Shown piece by piece: positions 1 to 5,780 of a stretch of DNA of 8,572 nt (the first letter of the stretch is position 1; each line of letters begins with the position of its first letter). The DNA is taken from positions 1 through 8,572 of the forward strand of contig JANZZQ010000012.1 of NCBI GenBank assembly GCA_026419315.1, given 5' to 3'. A program made the position numbers and the translations under genes. Origin of the DNA: Armatimonadota bacterium. Lineage in GTDB: Bacteria > Armatimonadota > Fervidibacteria > Fervidibacterales > Fervidibacteraceae. Below the pieces are notes generated by a model. The model saw nothing but the letters and a program-made list of their open reading frames with translations, was not told the DNA's origin and made no database searches.

Positions 1-143
1 GACTTCAGTTCAGCGATAACGCTTTCGTCAGCGACACCTTTTACCAATCGTTCAATGACTTTTGCGACATCCGTTGAAGGCAAAACAATCATCGTCATCA
101 AAATCAGCACAACCCAAGTTACGATCAGCCTTGACACTTTCAT
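1..143 (-). CDS. Small exported protein, N-terminal part (runs off left edge)
   Basis: Reading leftward from an ATG at 143, an open frame of 47 codons continues to the window edge without a stop. It begins MKVSRLIVTWVVLILMTMIV, a short basic start followed by a long hydrophobic run, so it looks like a signal peptide or membrane anchor. After it comes DVAKVIERLVKGVADESVIA, an amphipathic helical stretch that resembles the short 'LVKxGvsdexII' segment found after the signal peptide in many bacterial exported proteins; that comparison is from memory. A TGAGG lies only 2 bases before this ATG, which is too close; GTG at 137 (codon 3) would have the same TGAGG at 8 bases and is a good alternative start. 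The gene begins 29 bases after the WD40 stop on the same strand, so the two are probably cotranscribed. Function is unknown. Confidence 0.6.
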   Translation of the reverse strand, partial: MKVSRLIVTWVVLILMTMIVLPSTDVAKVIERLVKGVADESVIAELK

Positions 144-172
144 CGCCTCAGTTCAAGCCCCCGAAATTGCGT

Positions 173-1570
173 TCACTTCAGCGGTTTTGGCTTTGGGATT
201 TCCTTTTCAATGAAGGTGTGGGTGTATTGCCAAAGGGGTCTCCAACTTCCGACTTGCCATGCACGGAGAAATCCATCCCAACCACCTGCAACCAACATTT
301 TACCGTCGGGGCTAAATGCGACTGTTTCAACTATGTTGTCCACTCTCAGCGAAGTGACCAGCCGTCCCGATGCAAGTTCCCAAACATCAACTCTGTTTCC
401 GAAACCGCCAGCAGCAGCATATCGGTTGTCGGGGCTTATGGCGCAGGCGTTGTAGATTCTGGTTGCGACGCGTCCAGTTGGTGTCCTTGGGGATTCAAGT
501 TTTCGGAGTTCCTTGAAGTTTGTCATGTCCCAAACCCTAACGGTTCCGTCCCAGCCAGCAGAAACGAGATAGCGACCGTCCCGCGAAACTGCTAAGTCAT
601 TAACCCAAGGCACTGGTGGTTTCGGTTGAGCTGTTGTTCCAACTCCCAAACTCTTTATGTCCACACCCTTTGCGTGACCTCTTAAGACGGCGAGTGGGCG
701 GGAATTTTGTTTGATCGGGAGCGGAAGAACGACAATTCCTTCCTTTGCTCCAATAATTTCGCCGGTTCCAGCGACCGCAATCCATTTCCCTTTGGGGTCA
801 AAAGCGACCGCCTTAACAAAAGGTGGGTTCTTTAGGCGCAGGGCAGCAATTAACTTTTCAAGTTCCCTCCGTTCCTTTTCGCTCAATATACCCTTGCCCG
901 GCAACTTCGGCGTCGGCGCAGTTAGGTCTCCCTTGACAATTTCTCGGTTAAAGGTGAGCGAAAGTTGGGACCAGTCTTTGCCAGTTCGTTGGTAAATTCT
1001 CAACCGACCGTCTCGCCCGCCAATTGCGAGGAATTGGCCGTCGGGGCTGAAAGCGAGGGTTTCAACAGGACCCGGTGGTGCCGTGAAATTAAGTGTTCGC
1101 AGCAACTTTGCCGATTTTGTATCCCACAAATAGACACGACCATCCAACCCCCCAACCGCCAAAAAACGACCGTCGGGACTAAAGGCTAAGGCAACTTGGA
1201 TGCCTTCGTAAAATCGGTTGGGAAGGTAGTAAGCGACCAATTTCCCCCTCTTTGCGTCCAAGATGTTTACAGTGCGCTGTTCGTGAGCACCAAACCTTGC
1301 GGACCAGCGAGTGCTGACTGCCAAGTAGCGGCCATCGGGACGGAAAGCGATGGAGAAAAATTCGCCGGCGGGAACTCCCTCCTCAAGTTGAGGTGCCGGG
1401 GGAGCAATGATTGGCGCTTTGGGAACGGGTTTCTCCTTCTCCGGCGGAACAACTTCCTTTTCATGCTCGTGTTCGTGCCTGTGCTCGTGTTGTTGCGCGA
1501 AAATCTCCGTTCGCCACGCCGATATCGCAATGAGCGGTAACAGAGCGAATAGGACGGTTTTCGCTTTCAT
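173..1570 (-). CDS. Exported WD40-repeat protein with His-rich N-terminus
   Basis: This 465-residue protein has a signal peptide (about 1-25, basic MKAKT, a hydrophobic run, then IFA before QQ). A histidine/glutamate stretch follows, QQHEHRHEHEHEKE (about 26-39), then a Pro/Lys-rich linker to about 62. The rest holds seven WD40-like repeats, marked by FSPDG/FRPDG/SRDGR turns and endings such as YLWD, VRVWD, VDVWE and LRAWQ, at roughly 74-115, 124-160, 168-200, 252-287, 322-357, 373-407 and 412-447. Seven repeats make one complete beta-propeller. A charged insertion (about 210-250) separates repeats 3 and 4. Propellers of this type are protein-binding scaffolds, here presumably outside the cytoplasmic membrane; the His cluster could bind metal, which is inference. 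The start at 1570 is preferred over an in-frame ATG at 1585 because GGAGGT sits 7 bases before it and the signal peptide then starts directly. Confidence 0.9.
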   Translation of the reverse strand: MKAKTVLFALLPLIAISAWRTEIFAQQHEHRHEHEHEKEVVPPEKEKPVPKAPIIAPPAPQLEEGVPAGEFFSIAFRPDGRYLAVSTRWSARFGAHEQRTVNILDAKRGKLVAYYLPNRFYEGIQVALAFSPDGRFLAVGGLDGRVYLWDTKSAKLLRTLNFTAPPGPVETLAFSPDGQFLAIGGRDGRLRIYQRTGKDWSQLSLTFNREIVKGDLTAPTPKLPGKGILSEKERRELEKLIAALRLKNPPFVKAVAFDPKGKWIAVAGTGEIIGAKEGIVVLPLPIKQNSRPLAVLRGHAKGVDIKSLGVGTTAQPKPPVPWVNDLAVSRDGRYLVSAGWDGTVRVWDMTNFKELRKLESPRTPTGRVATRIYNACAISPDNRYAAAGGFGNRVDVWELASGRLVTSLRVDNIVETVAFSPDGKMLVAGGWDGFLRAWQVGSWRPLWQYTHTFIEKEIPKPKPLK

Positions 1571-1577
1571 CACTTCC

Positions 1578-1583
1578 ACCTCC
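1578..1583 (-). promoter_or_regulatory. Ribosome binding site of the WD40 gene
   Basis: The leftward strand reads GGAGGT, a perfect Shine-Dalgarno core, 7 bases before the ATG at 1570. An in-frame ATG at 1585 lies upstream of this site and would add MEVEV, in effect translating the binding site, so the site decides the start. Confidence 0.8.
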
Positions 1584-1667
1584 ATTCGTCAATTTTAGCG
1601 AGTTTGCTTAACTTCTTTCCTGAGTGTTCCCTTGGAAGGCTGTTACTCGCTCCAAAATCTCCAACGG

Positions 1668-1686
1668 GGGCAGGTGCAACCTGCCC
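1668..1686. repeat. Perfect inverted repeat (hairpin 1)
   Basis: GGGCAGGT-GCA-ACCTGCCC is an uninterrupted 8-bp stem with a 3-base loop. It lies after the adenosyltransferase stop and before the WD40 start on the leftward strand. There is no T-run on either side, so it is not a standard intrinsic terminator. Together with the hairpin at 1717-1733 it looks like part of a palindromic interspersed element. Confidence 0.65.
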
Positions 1687-1716
1687 GAAATTTAGTGGGT
1701 CGGATTTCATCAGTCC

Positions 1717-1733
1717 CCGGGTGAGAAACCCGG
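1717..1733. repeat. Perfect inverted repeat (hairpin 2)
   Basis: CCGGGT-GAGAA-ACCCGG is a 6-bp GC-rich stem with a 5-base loop. It sits 30 bases from hairpin 1 in the same 186-base gap (1586-1771), which has no credible gene. No U-tract follows on either strand. It may stabilise the 3' end of the adenosyltransferase mRNA or belong to a REP-like element; neither can be decided here. Confidence 0.6.
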
Positions 1734-1771
1734 CGTTACAAGGACGGCGTTTTCTCAATGAGCGCAAGTCA

Positions 1772-2335
1772 TCATTTGTTTGGAATGCCTTTTCGCTTTC
1801 TCCGCCCCTGCCAAGTTGTTTCGGGTATGCCTGCCCGTTTGTTGATGAGCAAAGCAAGCGCGAAAAGCCAATCTGAAAGGCGGTTTAAATACCGTATCAC
1901 GAGCGGGCGAACTCTCTCCCGCTCGGACAAAGCGACGACACACCTTTCCGCGCGCCTGCAAACGGTTCGTGCAAAATGAACCAACGAAGCGGCAAGGGAA
2001 CCGTTCGGTAAGACGAAAAACCTTGGGAGTGGCGCTTCAAGTTGGAACTCATCTATTTGCCTCTCCAACGCTTTCAACCGAGCCGTTGACAATTTCAAAG
2101 GTGGAGATAAACCTTTGGCCGTAGCGATTTCGCTTCCCAGCACAAACAAGTCCTTTTGAACCTTTTCGATCTCACTCGCCAACTGCTTGTCGTCGAGCAT
2201 GGACCTGACCAACCCCAAAACAGCGTTCAACTCATCAATAGTCCCACAAGCCTCAATTCTCGGGTGGCTTTTCCTCACGCGCCCACCAATTAAATCTGTC
2301 AAGCCATTGTCGCCCTGTTTAGTGTAAAGCCGCAT
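1772..2335 (-). CDS. Cob(I)alamin adenosyltransferase, PduO type
   Basis: This cytoplasmic enzyme transfers the adenosyl group of ATP to cob(I)alamin, making coenzyme B12 for adenosylcobalamin-dependent mutases, dehydratases or reductases. The 187-residue length is normal for the family. The N-terminal ATP-binding motif is KQGDNGLTDL (6-15), followed by RIEACGTIDELNAVLG (26-41), the conserved helix start. The active-site helix RTVCRRAER (123-131) contains the Arg/Glu set that contacts ATP and corrin in PduO enzymes, and NRLSDWLFAL (151-160) is the conserved C-terminal helix. The frame stays open upstream to 2650, but homology begins at MRLYTKQGD and GAGGTG lies 6 bases before the ATG at 2335, so that start is secure. 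A basic tail, GRRKRKG, follows the last conserved block. It diverges from ccmA across 76 bases. No B12-synthesis or B12-dependent gene is visible nearby. Confidence 0.93.
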   Translation of the reverse strand: MRLYTKQGDNGLTDLIGGRVRKSHPRIEACGTIDELNAVLGLVRSMLDDKQLASEIEKVQKDLFVLGSEIATAKGLSPPLKLSTARLKALERQIDEFQLEAPLPRFFVLPNGSLAASLVHFARTVCRRAERCVVALSERERVRPLVIRYLNRLSDWLFALALLINKRAGIPETTWQGRRKRKGIPNK

Positions 2336-2389
2336 AGCAGTCACCTCAAGGCAGTGTGAAACTTTTTCTCGGTTCAGCAAGGAACATCG

Positions 2390-2404
2390 CAGACAAGGAG
2401 TCTG
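2390..2404 (+). promoter_or_regulatory. ccmA ribosome binding site inside a small hairpin
   Basis: CAGAC-AAGGA-GTCTG forms a perfect 5-bp stem whose loop is AAGGA, the core of the AAGGAG Shine-Dalgarno (2395-2400) for the ATG at 2412. The spacing to the start, 11 bases, is rather long. Presenting the site in a loop could tune translation. The stem is short enough to be chance. Confidence 0.4.
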
Positions 2405-2411
2405 GTGTTGC

Positions 2412-3029
2412 ATGTTGGCATTGAAATGCATTGACTTGGGAAAAGCCTTTGGACGGCGTTGGCTTTTCCGACGCCTCTCTTTTACTGTGCCACAAGGAAC
2501 GGGTTTAGTCATACTCGGTCCTAACGGTTCGGGCAAAACGACTTTGCTCAGGTTGATGTGTGGGTTGATGCAACCGACTGAAGGGAAGGTCGTTTGGGAA
2601 ATCAATGACACTGAGTTGAGCCCAAAACAAGTCAGGTCTCTAATTGGCATCGTGCTGCCAGATTGTGAACCTTACGATGAGTTGACGGCGGAGGAGAACA
2701 TGGAACTTATTGCCGATTTGCATGGGGTTGACCGGAGTTCTGTCAACGAGTGGCTGGAGCGAGTTGGGTTAGCGCGCGCGAAGCGACAGTTTGTCGGTGA
2801 GTTTTCTTCCGGCATGAGATTGAGGCTGAAGTTGGCAATGTCTCTCGTCCACGAACCGATGGCGTTACTCTTAGATGAGCCTACGGCGATGCTTGACGAA
2901 CAAGGGCGTCAACTTGTTTCCAAGTTAATTGAGGAGCAGAAACGCAAGGGCATTGTCATCATTGCTACCAACGACGAAAGGGATGCGGTCTATGGGGAGC
3001 AGCAAATTGTCTTGGGCAAGAACCATTAG
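2412..3029 (+). CDS. ccmA: ABC transporter ATP-binding protein, CcmA-like
   Basis: This 205-residue single-domain ATPase would power the CcmAB exporter of cytochrome c maturation, which in characterised systems supports release of haem-loaded CcmE. The length matches CcmA. Visible motifs are Walker A GPNGSGKT (36-43), LTAEEN (91-96) of the helical region, a degenerate signature FSSGM (131-135) in place of LSGGQ, and Walker B with catalytic Glu, ALLLDEP (151-157). Two positions differ from most ABC ATPases. The Q-loop region reads IGIVLPDCEPYDEL without an evident Gln. The switch-region sequence is ATND (185-188), with Asn where His is usual. Assignment as CcmA rests largely on the neighbour: the next gene is a CcmB-type membrane protein starting about 19 bases downstream. 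Without it, this would be called a generic ABC ATPase. The start follows AAGGAG at 2395-2400. Confidence 0.85.
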   Translation: MLALKCIDLGKAFGRRWLFRRLSFTVPQGTGLVILGPNGSGKTTLLRLMCGLMQPTEGKVVWEINDTELSPKQVRSLIGIVLPDCEPYDELTAEENMELIADLHGVDRSSVNEWLERVGLARAKRQFVGEFSSGMRLRLKLAMSLVHEPMALLLDEPTAMLDEQGRQLVSKLIEEQKRKGIVIIATNDERDAVYGEQQIVLGKNH

Positions 3030-3048
3030 GGGCAAGGAAAAAGCCGCT

Positions 3049-3717
3049 TTGAGGGGATCGAATTGGATAAGGCAGGTTTGGGCGATTGCCAAGAAAGATT
3101 TTCAAAGCGAGTGGCGGACAAGACATGCTGTCGTCACGACTTTAGCCTTCGCACTCATAGCGTTGACAGTGGTCAGTTTGAGCGTTGGTTCGCTCCGAAG
3201 CGAACCGGAGTTAGCGGCAGGGCTGTTGTGGGTCATTATCTTTTTCGCAACGATCGTTGCCCTTGCGCGAACTTTCACCAAGGAAGTGGATGCACACACC
3301 GATAATCTGCTGCGGTTGAACGCTGAGCCTTCAGCGATTTTTCTCGGAAAAATGCTCTTCAACCTCGCGCTTCTCGGTTTGGTGGCTTTGATGATTGTGC
3401 CGTTGTTCGTGGTGTTGTTGGGCATTTCCGTCAAGCAATCGGGTATTTTTGTCGTTGCTGTTGTTTTGGCACTGATCACTATGGCTGCTTTGGGGACTAT
3501 TTTGGGTGCAATGCTTGCGAAAGTTCAAAGCAGAATCGCTCTGCTTGCGGTTGCCGCATTCCCGCTTTTCTTCCCGGCACTCGCGGCATCTTTGCAGGTC
3601 ACGGCTGCAATTCTCGGGGGAGGAGCTGGGGGCAGCGCAACTCCGTTGAAAGTTTTGTTCGCTTATGCTGGCGCTTCCTTCCTTGGTGGCTTGTTACTTT
3701 TCGAGGAAATTTGGTGA
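3049..3717 (+). CDS. ccmB: CcmB-like ABC transporter membrane protein
   Basis: The protein begins with a short cytoplasmic segment, IRQVWAIAKKDFQSEWRTRH, matching the 'aiaxKDLxxExRxr' start of CcmB, then has six hydrophobic segments as CcmB does. In order these contain VVTTLAFALIALTVVSLSV, LLWVIIFFATIVALARTF, LLGLVALMIVPLFVVLLG, FVVAVVLALITMAALGTIL, ALLAVAAFPLFFPALAAS and a last one ending in LLLFEEIW. It would be the membrane partner of CcmA at the inner membrane. The start is uncertain. TTG at 3049 gives 222 residues, close to usual CcmB length, with AAGGA upstream. An ATG at 2992 with AAGGGA 8 bases before it would give 241 residues and overlap ccmA by 38 bases, but that extra N-terminus looks like ccmA read out of frame. 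No ccmC, ccmE or ccmF is seen. Confidence 0.85.
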   Translation: MRGSNWIRQVWAIAKKDFQSEWRTRHAVVTTLAFALIALTVVSLSVGSLRSEPELAAGLLWVIIFFATIVALARTFTKEVDAHTDNLLRLNAEPSAIFLGKMLFNLALLGLVALMIVPLFVVLLGISVKQSGIFVVAVVLALITMAALGTILGAMLAKVQSRIALLAVAAFPLFFPALAASLQVTAAILGGGAGGSATPLKVLFAYAGASFLGGLLLFEEIW

Positions 3718-3800
3718 GCCATCAAGCTACAAACCCTTCCGTTATGCGCCATCATTTACCAGTGCTCTTCGCGCCTTAAACTCAATGGGGTGATAGCTGC

Positions 3801-4328
3801 ATGAGCCAAAAAGTTGCGGAGTCGGTCGTTCAACCTTCTTTCGTCATTCGCAAGGGCAAGCGGAGCGAGTTGAAGGAATTGATCGAGGTTTACCGTTCAG
3901 GATACGAGGGATTAGAGGAATACGCCGAGCAAACGGAAGAAGACATTTACGACTACTTGGAGTGGCTTTACGACGGTGACCCGAATGGCTTTTTGGTGGC
4001 TGAAGTGGGTGGGGAATTAGTTGGGTTTATCTGCGTTCATGCCGACTGGTGGGATAGGCGCTACCAACGACGAACGGCAGAGTTTCACGAGTTAGTCGTA
4101 AGGAAGGATTGGCAAGGTAAAGGCATTGGCAAGGCTTTGATGATGGCAGGGTTGGATTACGCAAGAGCACAAAACTGCGAATATGCGAGTCTCTGGGTTG
4201 GGGAAGGCAATTGGAAGGCTCGCGAATGGTATCGCCGCTTGGGTTTTGAAGAAGTCGGGAAAGGTTGGGGAGTTTGGGTGAGAATGGTCAAAAAGTTGAG
4301 GGGAGACGGGACGACACAAAACCCGTGA
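3801..4328 (+). CDS. GNAT-family N-acetyltransferase
   Basis: A 175-residue GCN5-related acetyltransferase. It would transfer an acetyl group from acetyl-CoA to an amine; the substrate cannot be read from the sequence. The fold is visible in order: VIRKGKRSELKELIEVYR (strand 1 and helix 1, about 15-32), GFLVAEVGGELVGFICVH (strands 2-3, 63-80), HELVVRKDWQGKGIGKALM (motif A, 96-114, with the QGKGIG pyrophosphate loop at 105-110) and NWKAREWYRRLGFEEVGK (motif B, 137-154). Conservation of ELVV, QGKGIG and YRRLGF makes the family call secure; the pattern resembles RimI-like and general GNAT proteins. The start at 3801 has GGGGTGA 7 bases upstream. It lies 83 bases after ccmB on the same strand and may be read through from it, but a functional link is not evident. 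Confidence 0.92.
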   Translation: MSQKVAESVVQPSFVIRKGKRSELKELIEVYRSGYEGLEEYAEQTEEDIYDYLEWLYDGDPNGFLVAEVGGELVGFICVHADWWDRRYQRRTAEFHELVVRKDWQGKGIGKALMMAGLDYARAQNCEYASLWVGEGNWKAREWYRRLGFEEVGKGWGVWVRMVKKLRGDGTTQNP

Positions 4329-4467
4329 AAACATTTTTGGTTCTGTGGGGTTTCTGCGCGCCAAATCCTTTCCGCCACCAAAATCTAACTCGCGGTCTAC
4401 AAGGCAAAACTCTCTGAAGGGGGCTTTCAAAAGCGGTCGGCTTTAAGTTGCTTTGTTTTCTGTTGAC

Positions 4468-4493
4468 ACTTGCCTGGGCAAGTAGTGTTGCCC
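4468..4493. repeat. Two overlapping, mutually exclusive inverted repeats
   Basis: ACTTGCC-TG-GGCAAGT (4468-4483) is a 7-bp stem; GGGCAA-GTAGTG-TTGCCC (4476-4493) is a 6-bp stem. The middle segment GGGCAA is shared, so only one can form at a time, with possible extra pairing of CCT (4473-4475) to AGG (4498-4500). It lies in the non-coding stretch after the acetyltransferase (4329-4521), where I see no gene and no clear terminator. It could be an interspersed palindromic element or an RNA switch, but no gene follows it on the + strand. Confidence 0.5.
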
Positions 4494-4521
4494 GTGCAGG
4501 AACCACCGGTTTACCTTGCCT

Positions 4522-4917
4522 TCAAAAGCCTATCCCCAACATGTGCCTATAGCTATAGCAACCCGGGGTCAATGTTTCGGGCGAAAAGAGCTTTGGAAGG
4601 ATTTTAGGCAATTTCCGATTCAACTGCTTCCCCTTTGAAAACTTGCCCCCAAAGGTCACCGTGAGCACTCCACTGCCTTGAACTAACACGGAAGTCGCCG
4701 TTAAATCCCTTTGGGCAAAGGAGAACGCTTGTAAGCTTAACACCTTGCAGTTTCCGTCGTGTCATAGAGCGCAAGTCGTTGGCTGTGGACAAACTGACCG
4801 ACATGCTTTGGCTGCACGAAAGGCGAATAAGGCAACGATGGCGACAAAACTCAGCGATACTTGTCACCCCATCTTACATCGCCTTCTCACAAGCACACGA
4901 CCAACTACGCGCACCAT
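4522..4917 (-). pseudogene. Decayed small exported protein (putative)
   Basis: Reading leftward in one frame from ATG at 4917, codons run MVRVVGRVLVRRRCKMG, then TGA (4866-4864), then QVSLSFVAIVALFAFRAAKA, a convincing signal-peptide core with an AKA cleavage-type ending. Next comes a cysteine-containing segment (CRSVCPQPTTCAL), a second TGA (4764-4762), and HDGNCKV leading into LTATSVLVQGSGVLTVTFGG, which looks like beta-strand-rich mature protein. The frame ends at TGA 4524-4522. Both internal stops are one transition from CGA or TGG. I do not recognise the family. The case for a gene is the single frame continuing sensibly across both stops and its position 39 bases after another broken gene on the same strand. 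An 87-codon open frame on the same strand (4867-4604) is uninterrupted but looks less protein-like. Confidence 0.4.
4547..4558. repeat. 12-bp perfect palindrome CTATAGCTATAG
   Basis: CTATAGCTATAG reads the same on both strands and is made of two CTATAG units, each itself a palindrome. It lies near the 3' end of the decayed exported-protein frame. It could be an operator-like site or chance; nothing nearby suggests a regulator. Confidence 0.35.
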
Positions 4918-4956
4918 TTTTGGGCCGAATTCATAGCACTACCGGCTTCTGAAGAC

Positions 4957-5702
4957 TTACGGCGTCAGCGATAACGCCCCGTTTTTGTCTCCTGCCGCCA
5001 AGGTTCGCTTTTTCCGCTCCTGCGCAGCCCCGTATCCATACATTGTCGCGTCTTTGTCGGCAGGGTCGTAAAGGTCAGCCAAGCCGATCCAATGTCCAAA
5101 TTCGTGGGTTGCAATGTTGCGAATGTCGTGAGCACTCGGCTGGTCAGGGCAATAAATGTCGGCAGTGTAGCCATCGGGCACAGTGAAGTTATATCAAGCG
5201 ACCCGGTTATTAAAGGCGGTGCCGGCTTCAATCACTTGTCCCGTTAAACGGGAGACCCAAACACAGGTGACGGCGAGCGCACCTGATTACAAATTGCGCA
5301 ACGAAATTGCATTGATGCCATCAAACCGACCCGCTTGAACGGAGGTTGTGCCTTCGTAAGTAAGGTTAGAACGGGATTTGCCGCTGACCAAACGGCAAAT
5401 GGACCTTTTATGGCTTGAACGACTTGGTCGGGAGTTAGCCGGTGACCTCGCTGGGATTGACCCATTAGGTTACCCCACTGGAAATCAATTTTCAGCCTGT
5501 AGATGCGTAATTTGTCCGGTCAGAAGTGCTAACCGAACAACCTCTCCCAACTATCAGTGGCGACGGGATGAACGATGATGTGTTCGTCGATGTCACCGGC
5601 TTGGACAAAGTTTTTGCCGTCACCGTAGCCACCAAGAAGGGGGAACGAACTGGCAATCGCTGCGAGAGCCGTCATGCCTGCCCAGCGCCTTGCGTCCCTC
5701 AC
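4957..5702 (-). pseudogene. Secreted matrixin-like zinc metalloprotease, degraded
   Basis: Homology runs through the whole interval but is broken five times. The N-terminus (GTG 5702 or ATG 5675) gives a signal-like MTALAAIASSFPLLGG. Stops follow at TAG 5531-5529 and TGA 5522-5520, after which the same frame continues IYRLKIDFQWGNL and LTPDQVVQAIKGPFAVWSAA, the usual matrixin pre-catalytic helix. Around 5360-5370 the frame changes, and the new frame gives LTYEGTTSVQAGRFDGINAI, then TAA 5289-5287, GALAVTCVWVSRLTGQVIEA, TGA 5196-5194, and YNFTVPDGYTADIY. The catalytic motif HEFGHWIGLAD (5106-5074) fits HExxHxxGxxD, with Asp as third zinc ligand, and ATMYGY (Met at 5043-5041) is the metzincin Met-turn. 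GDKNGALSL matches the C-terminal end of the domain. An intact gene would have encoded an exported protease of about 245 residues. Five lesions exclude simple sequencing error. Confidence 0.88.
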
Positions 5703-5780
5703 CTCGCTTAAAAGTTTTGTTTGCTGGGAGGCACCAAGGTGATGCAATGGCAAAGCACAAGTTCACTAAAAACAAATTTG

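Noticed and set aside
10..22. TCAGCGATAACGC shared with 4965-4977
   Set aside because: A single 13-base match is near chance expectation; the two copies are read in different protein contexts and flanks differ.
1760..1770. GAGCGCAAGTC shared with 4767-4777
   Set aside because: An 11-base match is expected several times by chance in a window of this size, and the flanks do not align.
4430..4444. AAAGC-GGTCG-GCTTT hairpin as a terminator for the ccm/acetyltransferase transcripts
   Set aside because: The stem is only 5 bp and AT-rich, and it lacks an adjacent T-run.
4604..4867. Uninterrupted 87-codon leftward frame starting at GTG 4867
   Set aside because: Its residues (many Cys/Arg/Ser, no hydrophobic core) look like a shadow. 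The overlapping frame with a signal-peptide core and beta-rich segment is more protein-like despite two stops.
4957..5702. Stop codons as recoding or an alternative genetic code
   Set aside because: All three stop types occur, together with a frameshift, whereas the seven other genes use ordinary codons without internal stops. Decay is the simpler explanation.
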